A stretch of 45,757 nt of DNA from Candidatus Dojkabacteria bacterium (GCA_014729085.1 WJKM01000023.1:77648-123404), one strand, 5' to 3'. Numbered from the stretch's first letter, positions 24,808-33,959 are shown. The notes: generated from the letters alone by a model not told the origin. Translations and numbers: made by a program.

Positions 24808-26631
24808 ATGAACGAACAAATACAACAAGCAAACATTCAACTTGAACAACCTCCTATCGATTTATTTGCTAGTGTAGAACATGCTCATAAGGACATGGGA
24901 GCGGAACAATATATCTCTTTTGATGCATTCCAACAATGGCTTAACTCAAGAGGATTCGAAGTAAAAGCAAACCCAAAAACTGCTGGAGGATTTATCTATG
25001 ATACTAATACTCAATACGTGGGATACATAAGGCCTCCTTTTTGGCGAACTAATAAAGGTGATCCAAATCTCATGCCTTCTGATATACAAGAAATTGAACC
25101 AATCAGGGAACGTTCCAATAATTATCAAAAAGTTAAATCTGGCTTTGAGTTAGAAATCTTTGGAATTAAACAAGAAAAAAAGGATGGAGAAATCATGGCA
25201 AGTCTCTTTGAGAACGGTCTAGATCTAGAAGGGAGAATAAATAATAATAACGCAGATAATGAAATACCAATTATTGATTTTGACTCAAAGTTTAGAGCAT
25301 TGCCCTCAAATTTAAGGGAAATACGTTTCGGAAGGGAAATGGCTAAATATACAATCGAAATCAACGGGCATCCTACCTCAAATCCTATTAAAGGAGGTTT
25401 ATCTTTTCTACGTAATCAACAGGTATTAGCCGAAATTTTTGATGATCATGGTTGGTTCCTTTGTCCTATTTCTGCATTTTCGCACAGACCCTTTCGGGCT
25501 TCGGATATTTCTAATGATAGTTACTTGCAAAGAATTGTTCTCAATAATGAAATGTGGCCTAGAGAGAAATCTTTACATTATGTTGGTAATTCTGCACAAT
25601 TTCATTGTGAAATTTTAAATGAAAAAGCTGGATTAACTGCTCTCAATCTTTATCAATTGGTTTATCCTCTAACTGTGGGTATTTCACTTGCAAGTCCCTT
25701 TATGCACGGAAAAACAAATCCAAATTTAAAAACAATCTTAGTAGATCAAGCACAGCTGGGGAAAGATAAAGACCCAAATATTATAAAGACATTGGATAAT
25801 GAAGGATTTCTCTCAGTCAGAGAAGGTACGAGATTTCTAGCTGGAATAGATTCAGGTATTTTACATGAACCTTTTCCAGAAAACCCAGATGACTATATAG
25901 AACTCGTAGAACAAAAATTAAATTCCGGAGATATACCTCATCCTGATCGAGGAGGTGGGCAACAAGCGGACAGATTCAAATTCAGCTTGCATACTTTAGA
26001 AGTATCTAATATGGATACATTCGCTGGTAATACTTTAAAATTTCTTTCTGCGCAAGAATTTTCCAAGGCACTTATGTGGAAACTCCAAGTGTATGGTTCA
26101 AACCAACGAGGTATTGCAAGTCTCTGCGACAGATTCCCTTCTCTTTTTAAATACCCTGTTGATAAAACGCTTCTAGACCATGTTAGGCGGAACGCACTAG
26201 AGGTAACTAAAGATGGTCTAGATGCTAAATTAGTAGGAGTTGACGGAAATCTATACGAAGCGCAAGAGCTCTTCTACGAATTGTTAGATTTTGTTAACGA
26301 ACCCATACCAGAACTTCAATATTACGGTTTACCATTCAACGTAATCAGAGAACTAATAAAAAGTAGTGAAATTCCATCCCAAGACGATTTTATTCGATAT
26401 CTGGATGAAGAAGGACTTCCTTCAGTTTATGGATATTACGATAGCGGAATCGGTACAGCAGCACATTGGCTAAAAGCGCGAGCAAATACTTTAGTTAAAG
26501 AATTCAATATGCCAGAAGGAGACGCTGTCGAAAATTGCCTCATTGACCTTGGAAAAAGTTATCATAGACATTTGAAACAAATATACGGAAAAGATATTGA
26601 AAGATTATTCTCATCATATAAAGAACCATGA
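24808..26631 (+). CDS. GCS2/YbdK-like carboxylate-amine ligase (amidoligase)
   Basis: A 607-aa soluble protein resembling glutamate-cysteine ligase family 2. Similar segments: the metal-binding strand SGFELEIFGI (GxExE-like), EMAKYTIEINGHPTSNP, SAQFHCEILNEKAG (in place of GTHVHVG), the helix LVYPLTVGISLASPFMHG (usual LPxLLALSANSPFWxG), and DRFKFSLHTLEVSNMDTF. Such enzymes join a carboxylate, often the Glu gamma-carboxyl, to an amine using ATP. It is longer than YbdK (about 370 aa), with extra sequence at both ends. Transcription appears to be gated by two Thr-sensing attenuators. Substrates are unknown; a Thr-containing peptide or metabolite is speculation. Confidence 0.6.
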   Translation: MNEQIQQANIQLEQPPIDLFASVEHAHKDMGAEQYISFDAFQQWLNSRGFEVKANPKTAGGFIYDTNTQYVGYIRPPFWRTNKGDPNLMPSDIQEIEPIRERSNNYQKVKSGFELEIFGIKQEKKDGEIMASLFENGLDLEGRINNNNADNEIPIIDFDSKFRALPSNLREIRFGREMAKYTIEINGHPTSNPIKGGLSFLRNQQVLAEIFDDHGWFLCPISAFSHRPFRASDISNDSYLQRIVLNNEMWPREKSLHYVGNSAQFHCEILNEKAGLTALNLYQLVYPLTVGISLASPFMHGKTNPNLKTILVDQAQLGKDKDPNIIKTLDNEGFLSVREGTRFLAGIDSGILHEPFPENPDDYIELVEQKLNSGDIPHPDRGGGQQADRFKFSLHTLEVSNMDTFAGNTLKFLSAQEFSKALMWKLQVYGSNQRGIASLCDRFPSLFKYPVDKTLLDHVRRNALEVTKDGLDAKLVGVDGNLYEAQELFYELLDFVNEPIPELQYYGLPFNVIRELIKSSEIPSQDDFIRYLDEEGLPSVYGYYDSGIGTAAHWLKARANTLVKEFNMPEGDAVENCLIDLGKSYHRHLKQIYGKDIERLFSSYKEP

Positions 26632-26694
26632 AGATCAAATTATAATGCATTAGAACTGATATAATGTAACGATCATAAATATTTATATATTATT

Positions 26695-27669
26695 ATGAGC
26701 TTATCCAAAGATCTTCAGTCAAAATTTAAAAAATATAAAAAACAATTTGTTTTAATTGCACCCTATAAAAACCCAAGTAAGCTTATTGTATTTCCACACT
26801 CCGGTTATACCTTTTTCTTCAACCAAAAACATAGAGACATATTTAATGATTGTGTTGCTCAGGATTTCAAAATCGGTTCTGAAGAGATTGACTATAACTT
26901 CTTTAAATTTCTACAGGAGACAGACATAGGCTTTGAACATTCTGTCCTTCCTTTTTTATTATCCGGTAAACTAGAACTTGAAAAAGAGATACTCCCCAAA
27001 GATACCTGGGCATTAATAAATAAAGGCCACAGAATTACAGCAGGAGATGTAAACCGCGGATGTGCAGAACCACAAAAAATTGTTCCTCTAAAAACCTTTA
27101 CCGGTATGCAAATCTTTAAAGATAAAAGTAAACATCATGATTATAGTAACTGGGTAATTCAAAATCATGTTCAACCTTTTCAATCTTCATATCTTGATAT
27201 TTTAAAAGAGAATCCTTCGATAGAAGTTGCAATACATATGCATACTCTGGATCCAACCTCTGGTTTTGCAAATATAAAGACTTCTATGCAAGACAGAATC
27301 CGTCCAATGGCTCAGTTATTTCAATATGCGTCTGTTTATCCAGAAATCCATTCTACTTTTTTTAAAAACAGAAAAAATGAAAAACCTTTTGAGATCGAAT
27401 TTTTACCTTCTCAAATATTGGAGGAAGCAAAAAGAATACTTAAAAAACATCTGTCAAAGTATTATATAGGCTCAAAACCTAAAATTTTAGTAGATTCACC
27501 CTATTGCATGAAAGGATATAAAGGTGTAGGATTTGCCTCATTAACCGCAATGCACAATCCAAAAATAAAGCAAATTTTAGTCGAAGCAAACAAAGCGGCA
27601 CTAAATACTGACAGGAGAGCTGGTAGAGATTATCTAGAAGCAACTTTAAAAATAAGTAGCCTTCTATAA
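26695..27669 (+). CDS. N-formylglutamate-amidohydrolase-like protein
   Basis: A 324-aa protein with the landmarks of the N-formylglutamate amidohydrolase fold, a zinc-dependent family: VFPHSGYTFF (PHxG), GDVNRGCAEP (DxNR), NHVQPFQSSYLDIL (PYH-like helix), AIHMHTLDP (DLHS-like) and a C-terminal DSPYCMKGYKG. The match is by motif order, so it is moderate. Members remove acyl groups from amino acids or cleave amide bonds in small peptides. The gene is 63 bp after the amidoligase; an extended -10 (TGATATAAT) in that gap could be an internal promoter. Confidence 0.5.
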   Translation: MSLSKDLQSKFKKYKKQFVLIAPYKNPSKLIVFPHSGYTFFFNQKHRDIFNDCVAQDFKIGSEEIDYNFFKFLQETDIGFEHSVLPFLLSGKLELEKEILPKDTWALINKGHRITAGDVNRGCAEPQKIVPLKTFTGMQIFKDKSKHHDYSNWVIQNHVQPFQSSYLDILKENPSIEVAIHMHTLDPTSGFANIKTSMQDRIRPMAQLFQYASVYPEIHSTFFKNRKNEKPFEIEFLPSQILEEAKRILKKHLSKYYIGSKPKILVDSPYCMKGYKGVGFASLTAMHNPKIKQILVEANKAALNTDRRAGRDYLEATLKISSLL

Positions 27670-27718
27670 TCTTTTATTCAAAATTGAAGTACCAACACTA
27701 AATTTATCTAATACTGGG

Positions 27719-28498
27719 ATGGATTCCTCTTCAAGTCTAAAACAAATCGATCCAAAGATTATCAGTGATTTAATTATTGGTTATTCAGGTTATCTCTGTA
27801 AACAAGGACGAAATAAAGTCGATTCAATGGGCTTTCTGACTCAGCGTACATATTTAGATTATTGTATATCAATATATTTTAATCCTGTTCTGGACAAATA
27901 TCATAAACCCCAAGATAGTGTAGGTATTTTTGTCCAAGACAATAGATTAGCTTTTGCAATAGCTGACGGGGTATCTATAATAAGAGGAACCACTCAAAAT
28001 GATTCCGGATATGTTGCACATAAATTAGTTTCCAATCTTCCCCAATTTTATTTCGACAAACTCAACTCACAACTTAAAAAAATTTCTAGAGAATTGAAGA
28101 ATAAGAATACTTCGGGAGCTTCTACCCTTTCCCTGGGAATAATACGCCACGAAAAAGACACAGATCAAATTGACTTTTCTTTTATCGGTAATACTCTGGA
28201 TATTGGAGTTAGTATGATCTCTCTTGGAAACAAATTAGAAACAATTCAAAATCAAAGTAGTGGATATTTTCTTTCAAATTATCGAATATCTACTAAAAGT
28301 TATGAGTTAAAAAAATGCTATGATATTTTCCTATCATCAGACGGGTTGAAGCTACCAATGAATGCTGTTAAAAAACTGATTGATATGAACATAAAACAGA
28401 GATCCTCAGACTTTATAAAAGTTATAAAGCAATTTCAATCAAAAATCCCAGATGATCAAAGCATAATAATTATTTCAAAAACAAACTCCGAACATTAA
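27719..28498 (+). CDS. PP2C-like protein phosphatase domain protein
   Basis: A 259-aa protein with the metal-binding Asp pattern of PPM/PP2C phosphatases: LAFAIADGVS, the GASTLSLGII strand, FSFIGNTLDIGV, DIFLSSDGLK and the final PDDQSIIIIS. These families remove phosphate from Ser/Thr of proteins. No kinase accompanies it. It closes a plus-strand operon with the amidoligase and amidohydrolase-like genes (49 bp after the latter). Divergence leaves actual catalysis uncertain. Confidence 0.65.
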   Translation: MDSSSSLKQIDPKIISDLIIGYSGYLCKQGRNKVDSMGFLTQRTYLDYCISIYFNPVLDKYHKPQDSVGIFVQDNRLAFAIADGVSIIRGTTQNDSGYVAHKLVSNLPQFYFDKLNSQLKKISRELKNKNTSGASTLSLGIIRHEKDTDQIDFSFIGNTLDIGVSMISLGNKLETIQNQSSGYFLSNYRISTKSYELKKCYDIFLSSDGLKLPMNAVKKLIDMNIKQRSSDFIKVIKQFQSKIPDDQSIIIISKTNSEH

Positions 28499-28568
28499 AT
28501 TCTTCCCCTGGCTGCTTATATTATCCAAAATAGTCAGAATAATTATTAAACAAACTGACGATATTAAA

Positions 28569-29066
28569 CTAACTTAGATTATTCACATAATCGACTAACT
28601 TTTTAATGCTCTGTTTCTTAACACCATCGAAGTCTTTTAACATATTTTTCTTGACTTCAGGATCTTTCACAAAAATTCTACCGATTTTCATCATTAGTTT
28701 ATCAGTGAAGCTGAGTCTTTGAAAAATCATTCTTCCCCGAAAACCAAATAATATAATTTGTTTAGAAATTTCGTCTGAAAAACTGTTACTCGAAACCATT
28801 TCAGTAAATTCCGCTGTAGGCAGAGCACCTGAAGTCGAAAACACTATTACTTTTTTCTTTTTCAGCTCCTCCCAATTTTTTTCTAACCAAGATCCCGCTC
28901 TGAGTCTATTACCCATTACCCAAGATCCAAAAATAATTAGGTCTTTATGTTCCAAATTCTGTTTTACATTGCAAGGAGATACCTCAAAGCCAAGTTCATC
29001 GGCTATCCATTCAGCATATTGGCGGGTACTGCCATACTTAGAGCAGTATATTACAACGCCTTTCAT
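28569..29066 (-). CDS. Flavodoxin-domain protein (HemG-like)
   Basis: A 165-aa single-domain flavodoxin-like protein. The FMN phosphate loop is SKYGSTRQYAEWIA near the N-terminus, and FGSWVMGNRLRAGSW and FSTSGALP are flavin-contacting loops. It resembles the menaquinone-dependent protoporphyrinogen oxidase HemG family, but haem synthesis is not expected here, so a redox partner role is more likely. It follows the ferritin-like gene by 1 bp, suggesting electron supply to iron storage or oxidative-stress defence. Confidence 0.82.
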   Translation of the reverse strand: MKGVVIYCSKYGSTRQYAEWIADELGFEVSPCNVKQNLEHKDLIIFGSWVMGNRLRAGSWLEKNWEELKKKKVIVFSTSGALPTAEFTEMVSSNSFSDEISKQIILFGFRGRMIFQRLSFTDKLMMKIGRIFVKDPEVKKNMLKDFDGVKKQSIKKLVDYVNNLS

Positions 29067-29067
29067 T

Positions 29068-29556
29068 TCATTTAACTGGAACCATATCAGCTAGAATATT
29101 CTCCAACTCGTCTTCATGTTCTACCTCATCTTCAAGAATTTCTAATAGCATCCTAAACGTAATATCATCTTTGCCTCTTACAAACTCAAGAAGTTCCTTA
29201 TAGACTTTTATTGCACACTGCTCTCCTTTAATGTTTTGCTGAAGTAGCTTTTTAGTATTAAAATCCGAAGGCTCTTCGTAGCCACAATTTGTTTTATCCA
29301 TCCATTCAGATGGATTTAGAATCGGTGTACCGCCAAGTTGAGTAATACGCTCTACAAGCATATTGGCATGCTCCAACTCTTCCTGTGCATGCTCGTTTAG
29401 TTCTTCTGCAACAAAACCTCGCATTCTGCCTTCTGCTACTTTAGCTCCAACCCAGTATTGATAATATGCAAGCCATTCATCTGCAAGCGCCTTGTTTAAC
29501 TTTTCAAAAAGTTTGTCAAGATCTAAGTTAACTAACTCTGCTCCTTTTGTTCCCAT
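29068..29556 (-). CDS. Ferritin-like diiron protein (bacterioferritin/Dps-like)
   Basis: A 162-aa four-helix ferritin-like protein. The diiron ligand pattern is in DEWLAYYQYW, EELNEHAQEELEHANML (ExxH) and LEDEVEHEDELENIL. It resembles bacterioferritin-like or Dps-like proteins that oxidise and store iron. Translation probably couples it to the flavodoxin gene. A TTCAAA-17-TATAAT promoter lies upstream in the divergent gap to the SLH metalloprotease gene. Confidence 0.87.
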   Translation of the reverse strand: MGTKGAELVNLDLDKLFEKLNKALADEWLAYYQYWVGAKVAEGRMRGFVAEELNEHAQEELEHANMLVERITQLGGTPILNPSEWMDKTNCGYEEPSDFNTKKLLQQNIKGEQCAIKVYKELLEFVRGKDDITFRMLLEILEDEVEHEDELENILADMVPVK

Positions 29557-29605
29557 GTTTATATATTAAGAATTTAAATAATTAGGGAGTATTCGAATCA
29601 TTTTT

Positions 29606-29634
29606 ATTATAAAATAAGAAGATTAAATTTTGAA
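29606..29634 (-). promoter_or_regulatory. Predicted promoter of the ferritin/flavodoxin pair
   Basis: Minus-strand TTCAAA (29629-29634), 17-bp spacer, TATAAT (29606-29611); start of transcription about 40 nt before the ATG at 29556. Confidence 0.5.
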
Positions 29635-29653
29635 GGTCATAAATCATAATTAA

Positions 29654-31420
29654 ATGAATAATCAAAAAAAATTAGCTGAATTATTCTATTATACGTTCTC
29701 TTTGTTATTAATAATATTTTTCTATATCATATTAATTTTTCCTAAATCGGCACAAGGCCAAGAGGAGTACTACGAACCTGGTGAGTACAATATCCAAATA
29801 AAAGGATGCCAACCAATATATGGAGAATACAATGCCCCACTCAAAATCCTATTTTTAAATCTTAATGATGCTCCATATTATTCTGAACTCGTAAATGATA
29901 TTATTCATAACCAATTTAAAAACATTGAACCTTTTAAATATTTCTTTGATTCTACATCCTTCTATTCTCTTGATATCTCCAGTCTTAGGAATATAAACGA
30001 AGAAATTAAATCCGAATGTAAAATTGATGATTTAAGAGCTATAATAAAAATTGTAATTCGAGAATCTGAATATGAAGGCTTTGCTGGTGAATATGCACTA
30101 ATTGGAACACAACTACAAAATGATGTGTCTCAATATTTAAGCACAACTGGCAATTATACACCTTTACATGAAATTGCACATTTATTTGGTTTGTCTGATC
30201 TCTACCAATCTCAAATCAAACTAGATGGTTCTGCCATCAAAGTATCAAAAGACTATCTAACACAGGCATTAAATGTTGATAATCCCGGTTGTACTAAATG
30301 GTGCAGAGATTATAAACCTGTTTCTCAATATAACCAAACTTCAGCATCAAAATGCATACAAATTTCAGATAAAGAGACTTGCATTACATATAATCGAAAC
30401 TCGCTTGGAATATGTGATTATGAGAATACTTTCCCGACTTGCTGTGTATGGTCTGATACCCCATTTAACTACTTTGATTCAAGATGTATACCAGCATATG
30501 ACTCTGAAAACATTGGCCTGAACTGTTCAGATGGGACCGGATGCTATCTCGGTGGCGATCATAGTAATAATGCTTTCAGGCCAGTGTTGACAAAAGAAGA
30601 AAGCATAATGATGAATCAACGGAAAGCCGATGGATTTGATCCCGTATCCGAAAAAGCCCTGACAAATATACTAAGATGCTGCCTTACAGAATATGCATAT
30701 GACGAAGCTTGTACAAATTTTAGAATTAACTATTCTAATCTTTTATCTTCCTCAAATAACTATTCTTACTATAATTTCAATAGACGTATCGGATCTTGTG
30801 GGAAGAAATTAATTGAGGAGGATTCAAGTAATCAATTAGTAAAATGTGAAGCCGTATTTCCTGATATTTGCGAGAATATTTTCAGAGAAGACATCGAAGC
30901 TCTCTATAATCTAGGAGTAATAAACGGATATAATGATGGAACTTATAAACCTTTTAATTATGTGACAAGAGGACAAATAGCAAAGTTTTTAGTCAACTCA
31001 TTCAACCTAGAAAAAGATATATCCTGTATACCCTATCCCGATGTGCAAATCGATCATGTTTTTTATAATGAAATAATGACATTAAAATGCAAAAATATTG
31101 CTAAAGGATATACTGATGGAACCTATCATCCTCAAAGGGAAATAACACGAGCCGAAGCTGTAAAACTTATTGTAAACTCCATGAAAACTTCCGGAATAGA
31201 AATTGACTTAGAAAATTATGTAAACGATGTTTATCCTGATGTACCGCCCTCTCATACCTTTAATAGCTATATCAGTTACCTAACAAAGATTAAAGTTGAC
31301 GAAATTCAAGTTATAAGGGGATATTCCGACGGAACTTTCCGGCCTACACAACCCATCGACAGAGGGCAAACAGCAAGAATTGTTAACTTTGCAACGATTG
31401 CTACGAATAATTTATCTTAA
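29654..31420 (+). CDS. Secreted SLH-domain protein with a metzincin-like zinc motif
   Basis: A 588-aa exported protein: N-terminal hydrophobic signal or anchor (about residues 13-35), a probable zinc peptidase region with LHEIAHLFGLSDLY near residue 173 (HExxHxxGxxD, the metzincin signature), a Cys-rich middle (CTKWC, CCVWSD, CCLTEY), and three SLH repeats in the last 180 residues (INGYNDGTYKP, AKGYTDGTYHP, IRGYSDGTFRP). SLH domains bind secondary cell-wall polymers, so this is a wall-bound surface protease candidate. The peptidase call rests on the motif alone. Confidence 0.8.
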   Translation: MNNQKKLAELFYYTFSLLLIIFFYIILIFPKSAQGQEEYYEPGEYNIQIKGCQPIYGEYNAPLKILFLNLNDAPYYSELVNDIIHNQFKNIEPFKYFFDSTSFYSLDISSLRNINEEIKSECKIDDLRAIIKIVIRESEYEGFAGEYALIGTQLQNDVSQYLSTTGNYTPLHEIAHLFGLSDLYQSQIKLDGSAIKVSKDYLTQALNVDNPGCTKWCRDYKPVSQYNQTSASKCIQISDKETCITYNRNSLGICDYENTFPTCCVWSDTPFNYFDSRCIPAYDSENIGLNCSDGTGCYLGGDHSNNAFRPVLTKEESIMMNQRKADGFDPVSEKALTNILRCCLTEYAYDEACTNFRINYSNLLSSSNNYSYYNFNRRIGSCGKKLIEEDSSNQLVKCEAVFPDICENIFREDIEALYNLGVINGYNDGTYKPFNYVTRGQIAKFLVNSFNLEKDISCIPYPDVQIDHVFYNEIMTLKCKNIAKGYTDGTYHPQREITRAEAVKLIVNSMKTSGIEIDLENYVNDVYPDVPPSHTFNSYISYLTKIKVDEIQVIRGYSDGTFRPTQPIDRGQTARIVNFATIATNNLS

Positions 31421-31510
31421 CAGAATTTCAAATTCGACTATCAATACCTGATTAAATTTATAGAAGAATATATTATAATTATTTGTTATTAATTCTTAAA
31501 CTTAAACTGA

Positions 31511-31801
31511 ATGACTCAAAATCCCTCAAGTAAGATTATCTCTTCTGTTATTCCTTACAAAAACAAAAAGGCACTATTCTCCTACTATATTGGGGTTTTT
31601 TCCTTCATACCAATTCTTGGTCTGCTACTGGCACCCTTGGCATTGATACTTGGTGTCTTAGGATATAAAGAATATAAGCAGAATAAAAACAAAAAAGGCA
31701 AATTTCATGCTTGGTTTGGACTAATTGTAGGTTTATTTTTCTTCCTAGTACATTATGGATTACTTGCCTGGTTCATCTATCAAGTGATTCTCAATCCCTG
31801 A
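31511..31801 (+). CDS. DUF4190-like small membrane protein
   Basis: A 96-aa protein with two long hydrophobic hairpin-forming segments (about residues 24-48 and 66-93) joined by a basic loop. ALILGVLGYKEYKQNK followed by GKFHAWFGLIVGL is typical of the DUF4190 family, of unknown function. It overlaps the convergent PIG-L gene by 11 bp. Confidence 0.65.
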   Translation: MTQNPSSKIISSVIPYKNKKALFSYYIGVFSFIPILGLLLAPLALILGVLGYKEYKQNKNKKGKFHAWFGLIVGLFFFLVHYGLLAWFIYQVILNP

Positions 31802-32483
31802 TCTTCTCTCTATATAAAGAAAATACTTCGGCATAAGTGACTTGGTTACTTGATACATTCGAACCAAACCCTTTTCTAGCTTCTGTTTGGGTTACTGCTC
31901 GATAACGATTTAAGCTCACAATGGCGTCTATCCAATCCGTACGCTCAATTTGGGATTTATGTTTTCTCAAAGCCTCTTTTTTTACTTTCATTAACTCTTC
32001 ATCAAAATAAAATATCTCGTCCGGTTGCTCCATAGGTGTCCAAGCCTCACCCAAATATACAATCGTAGTATTCAAAATTCTACCTATGGATTTTATTAGT
32101 AGCTCGGTAACCCGTTTATGTGTAGGATGCTCTTCATTTTTATGCAGCGATATAATGATTGAAGGATCTGAATCGGTTATATAGTTCTTGAAAATTTTAA
32201 TAATTTTATCCTCATTTTTCTTTTTCTTAAGATCATCATCCAAATTGAGAAAATAAGGATCGCAACCCAAGACCTTACATGCCTCTTTTGCTTCTTTTTG
32301 TCTAATATTTATTTTTGATTTAGATGAATACTCTCCTTGTACTCCTCTTGGGCTGTTAGTAACATAGACGATTGTAATCTTATTATACTTAGCCAATTCA
32401 GATAAGAAGGCACCCGCTGCAAGTACTTCGTCGTCGGGATGGGGAGAAAAAAATAAAATTTCTGTATTCTTAGGTATTTCCAT
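31791..32483 (-). CDS. PIG-L/LmbE-family deacetylase
   Basis: A 230-aa PIG-L family zinc hydrolase that removes N-acetyl groups from sugars such as GlcNAc. The zinc motif PHPDDEVLAAG is near the N-terminus, NLDDDL follows, and KNEEHPTHKRV supplies the later His ligand. Downstream of two small genes and rpsN on the same strand. The substrate may be an envelope glycan. Confidence 0.92.
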   Translation of the reverse strand: MEIPKNTEILFFSPHPDDEVLAAGAFLSELAKYNKITIVYVTNSPRGVQGEYSSKSKINIRQKEAKEACKVLGCDPYFLNLDDDLKKKKNEDKIIKIFKNYITDSDPSIIISLHKNEEHPTHKRVTELLIKSIGRILNTTIVYLGEAWTPMEQPDEIFYFDEELMKVKKEALRKHKSQIERTDWIDAIVSLNRYRAVTQTEARKGFGSNVSSNQVTYAEVFSLYREKIRD

Positions 32484-32522
32484 TTGCTCTATAAAATAAT
32501 ATCAGAACATGGAATTAGATAT

Positions 32523-32975
32523 TCATCTTATACTTACTTTGAAAAATCTCAATTCATTTATTTTTTGTGTATCTACATCAGCCTGTTGAATAAACTTTGA
32601 ATTAAACTTTCCATCTTTCACCTGCTCTAAAGGAACTACACTCAGTATTCCTTCCTCCATTAGGTTAAAAATTACATTATTTATTAGTTTATCCAAACCA
32701 TTCCAGTATTTTTGCAAAAAATTCTTTTTAAATAATGACTTTACTTCATATAAATCTATTACTTTTTCGGGAATATCTTTGTATATAGCTTCATTATTTG
32801 GAAGCTTGACCGTTCTTTCATATATCCAATTACCATCTTTTTTGAAGCATCGTCTTGTGCCATGAGTATAACCATGGAAAAAATGATCCCTACGTTTTAC
32901 AACTTTATTCCTCAAACCTCTTAGGCACTTACATACTTTAAGAAGTGAGGTTGTGATTATATATTCTATATTCAT
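32523..32975 (-). CDS. Hypothetical protein
   Basis: A protein of about 150 aa from ATG 32975 (MNIEYIITTS); the longer form begins at TTG 33020 inside the upstream gene. No family recognised. It has a basic segment (KVVKRRDHFFHGYTHGTRR) and no clear transmembrane helix. It sits 14 bp after the PH-domain gene and 39 bp before PIG-L, probably in one operon. Confidence 0.5.
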   Translation of the reverse strand: MNIEYIITTSLLKVCKCLRGLRNKVVKRRDHFFHGYTHGTRRCFKKDGNWIYERTVKLPNNEAIYKDIPEKVIDLYEVKSLFKKNFLQKYWNGLDKLINNVIFNLMEEGILSVVPLEQVKDGKFNSKFIQQADVDTQKINELRFFKVSIR

Positions 32976-32989
32976 ATTGATTAGTATTA

Positions 32990-33517
32990 TTACATCATCA
33001 TTGGTTGTTGATTTTGACAAGCTATCTTCTTGATAGTTTGAAGATGTTTATCTGGCTCTAAAATATTTTTAAGATATATTGGTTGATCTTCCATCTGGGT
33101 TTCAATTAATATTGTCCCAAATTTGAATAATTTTTGCCAATTAGTTTGTTTCATAGTAATTTTAATAATATTTCTCAAAACATATACTTTCTTTCTTTTA
33201 ATAATTGTTCCAAAACTGTGAGTAATCGAATCCTGTGTAATTTTATATTTATTATTTATCCATTTTAGGACAAAGGCAATAATCAAGTAGACTTCTAAAA
33301 TGAAAAGCAAGATGTATATGATAGTAATATTCTGAAAAATTGCCGAAGAAAAAAGATCAAAATTGTTTTTTATATAATGCCAAATTAGAAGAACAATAAT
33401 TATAAAAAAATCTATGTAGAAAAATTTCGCAAAGTAAGGTACGGGGCTAGTCCTAATTATTAATGACTTAATATTTAGAACAGATTTTTGTTCTACTTTT
33501 TGACTGTTTTTTTGCAT
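32990..33517 (-). CDS. Membrane protein with bacterial PH (YdbT-like) domain
   Basis: A 175-aa protein with two transmembrane helices (about residues 34-50 and 64-86), then a beta-rich bacterial PH-like domain: NKYKITQDSITHSFG, a conserved strand after a membrane hairpin, followed by RNIIKITMKQTNWQKLF. The family is often called bPH_2/DUF304; function unclear. It starts 8 bp after rpsN. Confidence 0.65.
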   Translation of the reverse strand: MQKNSQKVEQKSVLNIKSLIIRTSPVPYFAKFFYIDFFIIIVLLIWHYIKNNFDLFSSAIFQNITIIYILLFILEVYLIIAFVLKWINNKYKITQDSITHSFGTIIKRKKVYVLRNIIKITMKQTNWQKLFKFGTILIETQMEDQPIYLKNILEPDKHLQTIKKIACQNQQPMMM

Positions 33518-33525
33518 AATCTATT

Positions 33526-33726
33526 TTACCAGCTTGCCTTTTTCACTCCTGGTATTAAGCCTTTATTTGCCAACTTCCTAAGACATATTCTACAAATTCC
33601 GAAATGACGGATATAGCCTCTTGTACGTCCGCATCTTTGACAAACATTATATTCCCTAGTTTTAAACTTAACATTCTTAGGGCGGTAGTTAGTATGTTTA
33701 GATTTTTTTGTAATTCTAATACTCAT
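33526..33726 (-). CDS. rpsN: 30S ribosomal protein uS14, zinc-binding type
   Basis: A 66-aa type Z uS14 with two zinc-binding CxxC pairs ([18 protein letters not shown]) and the C-terminal [11 protein letters not shown]. In most bacteria this gene lies in the spc ribosomal operon between rplE and rpsH; here no ribosomal protein gene is adjacent and it leads an operon with PH-domain and PIG-L genes. It is probably a relocated single copy, but a second copy elsewhere cannot be excluded. Confidence 0.96.
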   Translation of the reverse strand: MSIRITKKSKHTNYRPKNVKFKTREYNVCQRCGRTRGYIRHFGICRICLRKLANKGLIPGVKKASW

Positions 33727-33959
33727 TAACAGTTTTTAAGATCTAATTTATTCCAAGCTTAATTACATAAGCTGAATTTAAATAGTAATTCTGATTATTA
33801 TTATAGAGATGATTAAGAAGGAATCTATTCAAGCTTAATATTTTGGTATTGTTTAATCTCTAAATAAAAATGCTTTATTTGCAATATTGATCTAATTTTA
33901 CACGAGCTCCATGAGTTTGTCAAACCACTGAATGTATTAAAATTTTAATACCTTTGCTA

